33,086 bases of DNA, from assembly GCA_019456285.1 (NCBI GenBank), contig VRUE01000018.1, positions 1-33,086 of the forward strand, given 5' to 3'. Both the position numbers and the translations under genes were made by a program. Origin of the DNA: Solirubrobacterales bacterium (GTDB lineage: Bacteria; Actinomycetota; Thermoleophilia; Solirubrobacterales; 70-9). The notes under the pieces were generated by a model that saw only the letters and a list, made by a program, of their open reading frames with translations, had not been told where the DNA came from and did not search any database. Below are positions 8,505-15,569 of the stretch, in pieces (position 1 is the stretch's first letter; each line of letters opens with the position of its first letter).

Positions 8505-9001
8505 CGCAGCGCGACGGCACGGTCGTCTGCCCGGGCAGCTACGACCCGGTCACCAACGGCCACATAGACATCATCACCCGCACCTCCGCCGTCTTCGAGC
8601 GGGTTGTCGTCGGCGTCGTCGACAACCCGATCCGCAAGGAGAAGACGCTGTTCACCGCCGCGGAGCGGCGGGCCTTCATCGAAGGGGCCACGGCCGACCT
8701 GCCGAACGTCGAGATCGAGATCTTCTCCAACCTGCTGGTCGCGTTCGCCCGCGAGCAGGGCGCCAAGGCGATCGTCAAGGGCCTGCGGGCGATCTCCGAC
8801 TTCGAGTACGAGTTCGAGATGGCGCAGCTCAATCGCAAGCTCGACCCCGGGATCGAGAGCATCTACGTGATCGCCTCTCCCCACTACAGCTTCCTCTCCT
8901 CGACCGGCGTCAAGGAAATGGCGACCTTCGGAGGCGACGTTTCCGACCTGGTCCCGGACCCGGTCGCGGCTGCGATGTCGCAGCGCCTGGGCGACAGGTA
9001 G
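8501..9001 (+). CDS. coaD: Phosphopantetheine adenylyltransferase
   Basis: It catalyses the penultimate step of coenzyme A synthesis, transfer of AMP from ATP to 4'-phosphopantetheine. The 166-residue cytidylyltransferase-like protein has PGSYDPVTNGHIDII (the T/HxGH nucleotide site), KGLRAISDFEYEFEMAQLN and SSTGVKEMA, all expected. The GTG start overlaps the rsmD stop by 4 nt. It is the last gene of the rsmD-coaD unit; a 104-nt gap with a small GC hairpin (GCTTCG/CGGAGC near 9003-9019) separates it from the next gene. Confidence 0.95.
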   Translation: MTQRDGTVVCPGSYDPVTNGHIDIITRTSAVFERVVVGVVDNPIRKEKTLFTAAERRAFIEGATADLPNVEIEIFSNLLVAFAREQGAKAIVKGLRAISDFEYEFEMAQLNRKLDPGIESIYVIASPHYSFLSSTGVKEMATFGGDVSDLVPDPVAAAMSQRLGDR

Positions 9002-9087
9002 GCTTCGGCGGGCGGAGCGGCGGTGGGCGAGAGTTTGCATGGAGCCGAGGAAATGACCGCTTCGTCACCAAAGAAGGCTCTGACACG

Positions 9088-9093
9088 TAGGCT
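9088..9093 (+). promoter_or_regulatory. Candidate -10 box for the SepIVA-like gene
   Basis: TAGGCT lies 12 nt before the ATG at 9106. No clear -35 or ribosome binding site is visible. The same hexamer precedes thiD (24522-24527). Confidence 0.4.
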
Positions 9094-9105
9094 TACGACC
9101 TGCTG

Positions 9106-9585
9106 ATGGATGTACTGGTCCTCATAGACAAGCTGGACGATGTCGTCCACAACGCCCGGCCCGTCCCGTTGACGGATCAGGTTCGCGTGGACCGCGAGGA
9201 GATCTACGACCTCCTCGACCAGATGCGCGCCACGATCCCCGAGGAGATCAAGCAGGCGCGCTGGATCGTCAAGGAGCGCCAGGAGATGCTGGCCGAGGCG
9301 AAGCGCGAGGCGGAGCGGGTCATCCGCGAGGCGCGGGAGCAGCAGGCCCGCCTGATCTCCGACGAGGAGGTCACCAAGCAGGCCGAGCGGGCCGGCGACG
9401 AGATCGTCGAGGACGCCCGCACCCGGGAGCGTGAGATCCGCCTTGGAGCCGAGGACTACGCCGACGAGATCCTCAACACGCTCGAGATCAACCTGCAGAA
9501 GTTCCTCGCCGCCGTGCAGCGCGGCCGCGACCGGCTCGCCGGGCGCGACGAGGAGCCGGTCGCCGAGCTCGACGAGCAGCAGTAG
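9106..9585 (+). CDS. sepIVA: SepIVA/DivIVA-like coiled-coil cell division protein
   Basis: A 159-residue, highly charged, almost wholly helical protein. It starts MDVLVLIDKLDDVVHNARPVPLTDQVRVD, and a long Glu/Arg/Ala coiled coil occupies residues about 45-125. The N-terminal segment and the position immediately after coaD match the actinobacterial SepIVA (DivIVA-paralogue) family, often misannotated as ATP synthase F0 subunit B. In mycobacteria SepIVA acts in septation and cell envelope growth; here the role is inferred from family and context. No membrane segment is present, so it is not a true AtpF. Confidence 0.75.
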   Translation: MDVLVLIDKLDDVVHNARPVPLTDQVRVDREEIYDLLDQMRATIPEEIKQARWIVKERQEMLAEAKREAERVIREAREQQARLISDEEVTKQAERAGDEIVEDARTREREIRLGAEDYADEILNTLEINLQKFLAAVQRGRDRLAGRDEEPVAELDEQQ

Positions 9586-9589
9586 GTGC

Positions 9590-9607
9590 GGACGGGGCCG
9601 GGCGTCC
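9590..9607 (+). terminator. Hairpin after the SepIVA-like gene
   Basis: GGACG (9590-9594) pairs with CGTCC (9603-9607) around a G/C-rich loop, 4 nt after the stop. A T-rich stretch follows at 9620-9625. The stem is short, so termination is only suggested. Confidence 0.35.
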
Positions 9608-9638
9608 CTCTTCGCTCAACTTTTTCGGTGGATCGTGG

Positions 9639-9654
9639 TCGGCTGGCCAGCCGA
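9639..9654. promoter_or_regulatory. Perfect 16-bp palindrome TCGGCTGGCCAGCCGA
   Basis: The 16 bases equal their own reverse complement, lying between the convergent SepIVA-like and DUF177 genes. A second palindrome, CCCATATGGG, is at 9677-9686. They could be a protein-binding site, a hairpin in the 3' UTR of either gene, or the scar of the local inversion. Nothing in the sequence decides between these. Confidence 0.4.
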
Positions 9655-9709
9655 TGGATGTGTCTGAACTTAACCCCCCATATGGGTGGACAACCTCAGG
9701 CACCCCCTG

Positions 9710-10225
9710 CTACTCCAGCTTCAGGTCCTTGAGCTTGTTCCAGCGGGGGTCGGGCCCCGTGCCGTGCTCGTGGGCCGAGGGGTCCGCGTCGTTGAGCGAC
9801 TCGCCGCAGACGGGGCAGAGGCCGGCGCAGTCGGGCCGGCAGAGGACGCGGGTCGGGATTGCCAGGACCGCGGCGTCGTGGACCCAGCGGCCCAGGTCCA
9901 GCTCTTCGTCGACGACGTAGGGGCTGTGCAGCTCCTCGTCGTCGGTGCCGTGCTGGTCGACCTCGCGGGCGTCCACCTCCGTCTTCGCCGCCGCGGTCTC
10001 CAGGCAGCGCATGCAGGGGCCCTCGAAGTGGAGGGGGAAGCGGAGCCGGAACGCGTAGCCGCCGCTGGGGCGGGAGACGTCGAGCCGGGCCCGGAGCGAC
10101 CCGGGCGTCGCCGCGTAGGCCTGCCCGCCCAGCTCCAGCGGGTCGAGCCGGACCGGGAAATCCAGCCGCTTCCCCTCCCCGTGGGACAGGGTGAGCCGCG
10201 CCAAGTCGACGATCGTGGTGGGCAC
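9710..10225 (-). CDS. DUF177 (YceD-family) protein, inverted relative to rpmF
   Basis: A 171-residue protein of the DUF177/YceD family, whose bacterial members sit directly upstream of rpmF and are linked to 23S rRNA accumulation or 50S assembly. Visible features are GPCMRCLE followed by VLCRPDCAGLCPVCGESL, giving the family's conserved CxxC and C-x3-C-x2-C pattern, and the acidic VDEELDLG segment. Here it is on the minus strand, separated from rpmF by a methyltransferase gene, so it cannot be co-transcribed with rpmF. Start uncertain: GTG at 10225 gives VPTTIVDLARL. A GTG at 10240 sits directly on GGAGGA and is too close to it. Confidence 0.85.
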   Translation of the reverse strand: MPTTIVDLARLTLSHGEGKRLDFPVRLDPLELGGQAYAATPGSLRARLDVSRPSGGYAFRLRFPLHFEGPCMRCLETAAAKTEVDAREVDQHGTDDEELHSPYVVDEELDLGRWVHDAAVLAIPTRVLCRPDCAGLCPVCGESLNDADPSAHEHGTGPDPRWNKLKDLKLE

Positions 10226-10285
10226 TTGGGCTATCAGCACTCCTCCGTGCCACTTACGATGGCATCCTCCCGACGAGATTACGAG

Positions 10286-10780
10286 ATGGGTCAATTCGAC
10301 TGGACACCGGAGACGTATCTGGAGCGAATTCGCTCCAAGGTCCCCCGCTACGACGAGCTGCAGGAGCAGGCCGTCGCCGCGATCCCCTTCCCGCCGGAGC
10401 GGGTGCTGGAGCTGGGGCTGGGGACCGGCGAGACGACGCGACGGCTGATCGAGGCCCACCCGGACGCCTGGGTGGTCGGCCTCGACTCGAGCCCCGACAT
10501 GGTCTTCCGCGCCCGCCAGACCTACGACGACGTCCAGCTCGCCCGCATGGAGGACCCGCTCCCCGACGGCCCCTGGGACCTCGTCATCTCGGTCCTCTCG
10601 GTGAGCGACCTGACCGACGAGCAGAAGAAGTCCCTCTTCCGCCGAGTCCGTGAGCACTCCGGCGCCCTCGTGATCGGCGACGTCTTCGAACCGGAGCGGC
10701 TGGAGAATCTCGTCGAGTGGTGCGATGGAGAGATCGTCTGGCGGGCGGATGACCTGGCGGTGGTGCGAGCCGTCTACTAA
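10286..10780 (+). CDS. Class I SAM-dependent methyltransferase, substrate unknown
   Basis: A small (164-residue) Rossmann-fold methyltransferase. Motif I is VLELGLGTGETTRRLI, the acidic end of strand beta2 is VGLDSSPDMV, and strand beta4 is WDLVISVLSV. The N-terminus FDWTPETYLERIRSKVPRYDELQ resembles stand-alone methyltransferases found beside ribosomal or cofactor genes, but the substrate cannot be read from sequence. An upstream ATG at 10259 would add nine residues. 10286 was preferred because TACGAT, a possible -10, occupies 10255-10260. It lies between the inverted DUF177 gene and rpmF, a position empty in the usual actinobacterial order, so it is probably an insertion. Confidence 0.75.
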   Translation: MGQFDWTPETYLERIRSKVPRYDELQEQAVAAIPFPPERVLELGLGTGETTRRLIEAHPDAWVVGLDSSPDMVFRARQTYDDVQLARMEDPLPDGPWDLVISVLSVSDLTDEQKKSLFRRVREHSGALVIGDVFEPERLENLVEWCDGEIVWRADDLAVVRAVY

Positions 10781-10785
10781 GTAAC

Positions 10786-10791
10786 TACCAT
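10786..10791 (+). promoter_or_regulatory. -10 box of a near-leaderless rpmF promoter
   Basis: TACCAT lies in GTAACTACCATTCCGC, 10 nt before the rpmF ATG. The hexamer, its context and the spacing repeat those of rpmB, and the longer string CTACCATTCCGC recurs upstream of rplS. A promoter here explains how rpmF is expressed without DUF177. Confidence 0.6.
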
Positions 10792-10801
10792 TCCGCGACC
10801 G

Positions 10802-11038
10802 ATGGCCGTCCCGAAGAGGAAAACTTCCAGCGCCCGCCGCGACAAGCGGCGGGCCACGCACAAGGCGGCGAAGCCGCGGCTCAACCGCTGCCCGCGCTGC
10901 CACAGCCCCCGTCTTCCGCACCGCGTCTGCCCCACCTGCGGCACCTACGCCGGGCGCGAGGTGATCAAGCACCCGATCGCCGAGGCCCCGGCGAGCCCCC
11001 CCGAGGTCGCGGCGGACACCCCCGAGACCGAGGAGTGA
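10802..11038 (+). CDS. rpmF: Large ribosomal subunit protein bL32
   Basis: A 50S subunit protein starting MAVPKRKTSSARRDKRR, the L32 signature. Zinc ligands are CPRCH and CPTCG. At 78 residues it is longer than usual (about 57-60) because of an acidic tail (PEVAADTPETEE), paralleling the acidic extension of L19 in this window. The rpmF-plsX junction overlaps (TGATG), the widely conserved arrangement linking ribosome and lipid synthesis. Confidence 0.95.
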   Translation: MAVPKRKTSSARRDKRRATHKAAKPRLNRCPRCHSPRLPHRVCPTCGTYAGREVIKHPIAEAPASPPEVAADTPETEE

Positions 11039-12078
11039 TGCCAGCCGGGCGCGGCGTGACCGTCGCCCTGGACGGCTTCGGGGCGGAGCGGGGCTTCGGC
11101 GTGCTCGCCGAGGGCGCCCGGCTGGCCGCTGCGGACGGGATACGCCTCCGGGTCTTCGGCCCACCGCGGGAGCTGGGCCTGGACGGGGTCGACGGAGTCG
11201 AGGTGATCCCGACCTCGGAGTGGGTCGGCAACGAAGACGACCCGGTGCCCGCCGTCCGCGCCGTGAAGGAGGTATCGGTGGTCCGGGCCGCCCGCGACGT
11301 CGCCGCAGGGCGGGCCGGCGCGATGGCCAGCCCCGGCTCGACCGGGGCGACGATGGCCGCCGCGACCTTCGGCCTGCGGCGGCTGCGCGGCGTCCAGCGC
11401 CCCGCCCTCGCGGTGCGGCTACCCGTCCCCGGCAAGCCGGTGCTCTTCCTCGACGCCGGCGCCAACGTCGAGGTCCGCGCCCAGCACCTGGTCCAGTTCG
11501 CCTTCCTCGGCGCCGCCTTCAGCGAGGCGGTGCTCGGGGTCGAGCGCCCCCGGGTCGGGTTGCTCTCGGTCGGCGAGGAGGCCGGCAAGGGCAGGGAGGA
11601 GACCGTTGCCGCCCATGCGCTGCTCTCGGAAGCCGGGGGCATCGAGTTCAGCGGCAACGTCGAGGGCAGCGACCTGCCGGCCGGCGCCGCCGACGTGGTG
11701 GTCACCGACGGCTTCACCGGCAACGTCGCGCTGAAGCTGATGGAGGGGACGGCGCGCACGGTCACCGCGGCGATCCGCGACGCCGCCCGCTCCAACCCGC
11801 TCGCCGCCCTCGGCGGTCTGCTGATGCGCCCCGCCCTCGGCGGCCTGCGCCGCGAGCTGCATCCCGACACGACCGGCGGCGCGATCCTGCTCGGGCTGCG
11901 GAGCATCGCGGTCGTCGGCCACGGCAGCTCGGGGGCGGAGGGGATCGCGAACGCGGTGCGGCTGGCGGCGCGCTGCGCCGAGGTCGACGCGGCGGGTCGC
12001 ACGGCGGCGCTGCTGCGCGAGGGCGGAGTGACCCGCGGCTCGCTCGCGGCGGGTCGCAGGGACGGCGTCGACGCGTGA
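11038..12078 (+). CDS. plsX: Phosphate acyltransferase PlsX
   Basis: PlsX converts acyl-ACP to acyl-phosphate, the donor for the first acylation of glycerol 3-phosphate. Family features are SPGSTGATMAAATFGLRR (corresponding to the usual GNTGA segment), DAGANVEVRAQHLVQFAFLG, NVEGSDLPAGAADVVVTDGFTGNVALKLMEG split over the active-site region, and GSSGAEGIANAVRLA near the end. The N-terminus reads VALDGFGAERGF, where most PlsX proteins have DAMGGDxxP, a marked divergence. 346 residues is normal. ATG 11038 was chosen over GTG 11035 for better spacing from GAGGAG (11029-11034). Confidence 0.88.
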   Translation: MPAGRGVTVALDGFGAERGFGVLAEGARLAAADGIRLRVFGPPRELGLDGVDGVEVIPTSEWVGNEDDPVPAVRAVKEVSVVRAARDVAAGRAGAMASPGSTGATMAAATFGLRRLRGVQRPALAVRLPVPGKPVLFLDAGANVEVRAQHLVQFAFLGAAFSEAVLGVERPRVGLLSVGEEAGKGREETVAAHALLSEAGGIEFSGNVEGSDLPAGAADVVVTDGFTGNVALKLMEGTARTVTAAIRDAARSNPLAALGGLLMRPALGGLRRELHPDTTGGAILLGLRSIAVVGHGSSGAEGIANAVRLAARCAEVDAAGRTAALLREGGVTRGSLAAGRRDGVDA

Positions 12079-12097
12079 TGGGAAGATGGGGAACCCG

Positions 12098-12343
12098 ATG
12101 ACCCGCGACGAAGTCCTCGCCCTGGTCCGCGACCACCTCGCCGAGGAGCTCGAGGTCGACGCTGCGCAGATCGGCGAGCAGACCCGCCTCAAGGAGGATC
12201 TCGACGCCGACTCCCTGGACCTGTACGAGCTGGTGATGGAGCTGGAGGACCGCTACGGGATCTCGGTCTCCGAGGAGCAGGCGGCGCGGATCGAGACGGT
12301 CGGCGACGCGGTCGCATTCGTCCTGGAGCACGCTCCGGCGTGA
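12098..12343 (+). CDS. acpP: Acyl carrier protein
   Basis: An 81-residue acidic four-helix carrier. The phosphopantetheine attachment serine is in DADSLDLYELVMELEDRYG, the DSL motif. It carries growing acyl chains in fatty-acid synthesis and supplies substrate to PlsX, encoded just upstream. Start chosen at ATG 12098 (MTRDEVLALV), which has GGGGA 5 nt upstream; an in-frame ATG at 12086 would add MGNP with no usable spacing. The stop overlaps the GTG of rnc by 4 nt. Confidence 0.93.
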   Translation: MTRDEVLALVRDHLAEELEVDAAQIGEQTRLKEDLDADSLDLYELVMELEDRYGISVSEEQAARIETVGDAVAFVLEHAPA

Positions 12344-13017
12344 GCGTCGCGGCGCTCGCGGCGCTGGTCGGGGACCTCCCCGGCGGCCTGCGGCGCCAGG
12401 CCCTCACCCATTCCTCCTGGACCGAGGACCGGCTGGAGTCCTTCGAGCGCCTCGCCTACCTCGGCGACAGCGTGCTCGCGCTCGCCGTCGCGTCCGATCT
12501 GTACAGGCGCTTCCCGGAGGTCGACGCCGGCGGCCTCACCAAGATCCACAACCAGGCGGTCAGCGGCGCCTCCTGCACCGAGGTCGGCCGCCTGCTCGGC
12601 GTGCCGGAGATGCTGCAGGCGGCCGAGCCGGACGGCGAGCTGGCGATCCCCGCCGGGATCCTGCTCAGCGGCGCCCGGCCGCTGCCCGAGGTGACCGAGG
12701 CGCTGATCGGCGCCTGCCACCTCGCCTTCGGCTTCGAGCCCGCCGCGGCCGCGGTCAGCGCCGCGTTCGAGCCGCAGATCGAGTGGGCGGCTGAGCACCC
12801 GATCGACTTCAAGTCCGCGCTGCAGGAGCTGCTCGCGCGTCACAAGGCGCGGGTAAGCTACGACGTGATCGCCGAGTCCGGCCCGGCGCACCGGCGCACC
12901 TTCGAGGTGGCGGCGGTCGTCGACTCCGAGCGGGTCGGGAAGGGGATCGGCCGAAGCAAGAAGGCTGCCGAGCAGGCGGCGGCCGAGCAGGCGCTGAAGC
13001 GGCTCGGGGACAGCTAA
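12340..13017 (+). CDS. rnc: Ribonuclease III with atypical active site
   Basis: RNase III cleaves double-stranded RNA in rRNA precursors and other transcripts. The 225-residue protein has an RNase III domain (ALTHSSW, then ERLAYLGDSVL, then TEALIG) and a full C-terminal dsRNA-binding domain (DFKSALQELLARHK to KKAAEQAAAEQALKRL). Compared with E. coli numbering, E38, D45 and E117 are kept. E41 is Ala (ERLAYLGD for ERLEFLGD), E65 is Ala (VDAGG for VDEGD) and D114 is Glu (PEVTEALIG for ADTVEALIG). Mg coordination may thus be altered. GTG start overlapping acpP. The gene often found between rnc and smc (mutM) is absent. Confidence 0.9.
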   Translation: MSVAALAALVGDLPGGLRRQALTHSSWTEDRLESFERLAYLGDSVLALAVASDLYRRFPEVDAGGLTKIHNQAVSGASCTEVGRLLGVPEMLQAAEPDGELAIPAGILLSGARPLPEVTEALIGACHLAFGFEPAAAAVSAAFEPQIEWAAEHPIDFKSALQELLARHKARVSYDVIAESGPAHRRTFEVAAVVDSERVGKGIGRSKKAAEQAAAEQALKRLGDS

Positions 13018-13058
13018 CGGTGCGGCGTCGCGTCCGACTCACCTACGAGCCTTAGAAC

Positions 13059-13112
13059 CTATCTTGATAGAGCCCATACCCCTGGGGCACGCTCCCTGCC
13101 GGGATAGGCTCT
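13059..13112. repeat. Inverted repeats upstream of smc
   Basis: A small palindrome, CTATC TT GATAG (13059-13070), is followed by a larger imperfect hairpin in which AGAGCC (13069-13074) pairs with GGCTCT (13107-13112) and parts of CATACC pair with GGGATA. It occupies the 123-nt rnc-smc gap and could terminate rnc transcription or cover the smc promoter. It lacks the family A and B core motifs. Confidence 0.45.
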
Positions 13113-13140
13113 TAGCGATTCAGAACCGAGGACGAGAGCG

Positions 13141-15546
13141 ATGTATCTGAGATCGATCGAGCTGAAGGGGTTCAAGTCGTTCCCCGAGCGGGCGAAGCTG
13201 GAGTTCTCGCCCGGCGTCAGCGTGATCGTCGGCCCCAACGGCTCGGGCAAGTCGAACATCACCGACGCGGTGCTCTGGGCGCTGGGCGAGCAGAGCCCCA
13301 CCGCGATCCGCGGCGCCTCGATGCAGGACGTGATCTCGGCCGGCGGCAAGGGCGTCGGGCAGCGCCGCGCCGCGGAAGTCGAGGTCGTGATCGACAACTC
13401 CGAGGGCCGCGCCGCCTCCGAGCTCTCCGAGATCTCCGTGCGGCGCCGCCTCGACCGCTCCGGCGAGGGGACCTACCGGCTGAACGGCGCTCGCTGCCGC
13501 CTCGTCGACGTGCTCGAGGTCCTCTCCGACGCCAACCTGGGGCGCGAGATGCACTCCGTGATCAGCCAGGGCCGGATCGAGTCGATCGTCCACTCGAACC
13601 CGCGCGAGCGGCGGCTGTTGATCGAGGAGGCGGCGGGGCTGGGCAAGCACCGCAAGCGCCGCCGCCGCGCCGAGCTGAAGCTGCACGCGACGCGCGACAA
13701 CCTCGATCGGGCGCTCGACCTGGAGCGCGAGGCGCGGGCCCGGCTGCGGCCGCTGAAGCGCCAGGCGCAGGCAGCCGAGCTGGGGGCGCGGATCGAGCGC
13801 GAGGAGCTGGGGCTGCGCGGTCGGCTCGTTGCCGAGGAGCTGCGCTTTGACGAGGACCGCGCCCAGCTCGCCGAGCGGGCAGCCGAGCGGGCACGGGCGG
13901 CGCGGGCCGAGGTCGAGCGGCGCCTCGCCGAGGTGAGCGAGCGGCGGCGAGCCGCCGAGGAGCGCTTCGCCGCCCGCGACCGCGAGCGCACCCGGGCATG
14001 GGGCCTGCTGACCAAGCTGGGCGGCGAGCAGCAGCGGATCGCGGTGCGCGCCGCAGGCCTCGCCGATCGCGAGGGCGAGCTGGCGGCGGGCCTGGAGGCG
14101 CTGCGCGCCGAGCTGGGCCCGCTGACCCTGGGCGTCGGCGCGGGAAGCGCCTCGGCCGAGCGGGCCCGCAAGCTCGAGGAGGAGCTGGGCGAGATCGAGG
14201 CCGGCCTCTCCGGGGCGTCCGACGGCCTCGCCCGCGCCCGTTCGGCTGAGGCCGCCGAGCCGGCGTGCGAGAAGGCGCTGGGGGCGGTGCGAAGCGGCGC
14301 CGAGCGGGCCTCCCGGCACGCCCGCCGGGCGGAGGGGCTGCTCGGCGAGCGCCACCGCGAGGCGCTGCGCAGGCGGGTGGCCGCCGGTGAGGAGCTGCTG
14401 GAGGAGGTGCGCGCCGCCGCCGCCGCGGTGACCGCGGTCGAGGCGGCGATCCGCGCCCGGGTCGAGCGAGCCGAGGGTAGGGTGGTCGGCGGCGACGGCG
14501 ATGGCGACGAGATCGCCGAGGAGATGCGCGCCTGCTCGCAGCGTGAGTCCGAGCTGCAGGTGGAGATGAAGGCCGCATCCGACAAGCTGACCGAGGCGGA
14601 GGTCGAAGCCGCCCACCGCGGCGACCGCCGCGCCGAGGCGGCCAAGGAGCTGGCCTCGATCGCCGCGCGCCTCGGCGAGGAGATCGGCCCGGCCGAGCAG
14701 CCGCTGAGCGAGGAGGAGCGCACCGGGATCGACCGCCGGCTGGAGCGGCTGGAGCGCCGCCGCGCCCAGATCGGCCCGGTCAACCCGCTCGCCGGGCAGG
14801 AGTACGAGGAGGCGCGCGAGCACGTCGAGTCGCTGCGGATCCAGCGCCAGGACACCGAGCGCGGGATGCGCGAGCTGGAGGCGCTGATCCGCGAGATCGA
14901 GCGCGAGATCGAGCGCGCCTTCGAGCAGGCCTTCGAGGCGACCGCCAAGAACTTCGAGGAGATGATCGAGCACCTCTTCCCGGGCGGGCGCGGGCGGCTG
15001 CGCCGCATCAGCCTGCGGCCCGTCCGCGACGCCGAGGAGGCGGGCGGCGAGGACTCGGACGAGGAGGACGAGGAGCGCGAGGAGCTCGGGGTCGAGATCG
15101 AGGTCACTCCGGCCGGCAAGTCGACCCGGAGGCTCTCACTGCTCTCCGGCGGTGAGAAGTCGCTGGTCGCGCTGGCCTTCGTCTTCGCCGTCTTCCTCGC
15201 CCGCCCCTGTCCCTTCTACATCCTCGACGAGGTCGAGGCGGCGCTCGACGACGCCAACATCGATCGCTTCCTGCAGCTGATCCGCCGCTTCTCCAGCCGC
15301 GCCCAGTTCGTGATCGTCACCCACCAGAAACGGACGATGGACGCCGCTGACGTGCTCTACGGCATCAGCATGGGCGGCGACGGGGTCACCAAGGTCGTAT
15401 CCCGCCGCCTCCCCCGCGAGGTGGAGGCCGCCGAGGAGGGCCCGCCGCCCTTCGCGGGGATCGCGGCCGGCGACGAGGACGCAGACCCGCAGGCCGCCGC
15501 AGCCCCCGGCGGGGTGGCGGCGCCGGGATCGGCCGAGGCCGCGTAG
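13141..15546 (+). CDS. smc: Short, apparently hinge-less SMC chromosome segregation ATPase
   Basis: The N-terminal head has MYLRSIELKGFKSF and Walker A GPNGSGKSN at residues 31-39. The C-terminal head has the ABC signature LSLLSGGEK near 665 and Walker B FYILDEVEAALDD near 690-705. SMC dimers compact and segregate chromosomes. This one has only 801 residues against about 1,150-1,200 normally. The segment between heads (about 170-600) is Glu/Arg/Ala coiled coil throughout; I see no globular hinge and no YExAxExALG motif. An acidic insert (EDSDEEDEEREE) precedes the signature, and the tail is Ala/Pro-rich. The frame is continuous and followed by ftsY as usual. GAGGA at 13128-13132 is the likely ribosome site. 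Confidence 0.88.
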   Translation: MYLRSIELKGFKSFPERAKLEFSPGVSVIVGPNGSGKSNITDAVLWALGEQSPTAIRGASMQDVISAGGKGVGQRRAAEVEVVIDNSEGRAASELSEISVRRRLDRSGEGTYRLNGARCRLVDVLEVLSDANLGREMHSVISQGRIESIVHSNPRERRLLIEEAAGLGKHRKRRRRAELKLHATRDNLDRALDLEREARARLRPLKRQAQAAELGARIEREELGLRGRLVAEELRFDEDRAQLAERAAERARAARAEVERRLAEVSERRRAAEERFAARDRERTRAWGLLTKLGGEQQRIAVRAAGLADREGELAAGLEALRAELGPLTLGVGAGSASAERARKLEEELGEIEAGLSGASDGLARARSAEAAEPACEKALGAVRSGAERASRHARRAEGLLGERHREALRRRVAAGEELLEEVRAAAAAVTAVEAAIRARVERAEGRVVGGDGDGDEIAEEMRACSQRESELQVEMKAASDKLTEAEVEAAHRGDRRAEAAKELASIAARLGEEIGPAEQPLSEEERTGIDRRLERLERRRAQIGPVNPLAGQEYEEAREHVESLRIQRQDTERGMRELEALIREIEREIERAFEQAFEATAKNFEEMIEHLFPGGRGRLRRISLRPVRDAEEAGGEDSDEEDEEREELGVEIEVTPAGKSTRRLSLLSGGEKSLVALAFVFAVFLARPCPFYILDEVEAALDDANIDRFLQLIRRFSSRAQFVIVTHQKRTMDAADVLYGISMGGDGVTKVVSRRLPREVEAAEEGPPPFAGIAAGDEDADPQAAAAPGGVAAPGSAEAA

Positions 15547-15553
15547 GCCCCGG

Positions 15554-15559
15554 TAGCCT
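15554..15559 (+). promoter_or_regulatory. -10 box of a near-leaderless ftsY promoter
   Basis: TAGCCT lies 10 nt before the ftsY ATG, 8 nt after the smc stop, with no Shine-Dalgarno sequence between them. Confidence 0.45.
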
Positions 15560-15569
15560 CCGCCGTCCG

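Noticed and set aside
9106-9585. ATP synthase F0 subunit B
   Set aside because: The coiled coil resembles AtpF superficially, but there is no N-terminal membrane helix and no other atp gene nearby. Context after coaD fits the SepIVA family.
13018-13140. rnc-smc gap as another family A or B copy
   Set aside because: It forms hairpins, but neither the GAGGACGCAG motif nor the 33-nt family B core is present.
13120-14973. Long antisense open frame (about 617 codons) opposite smc, and similar ones opposite ribBA, recG and ilvD
   Set aside because: In very GC-rich DNA the strand opposite a real gene is commonly open. These translations are low-complexity Arg/Ala/Gly/Leu strings with no family motifs, while the sense frames encode clear conserved proteins.
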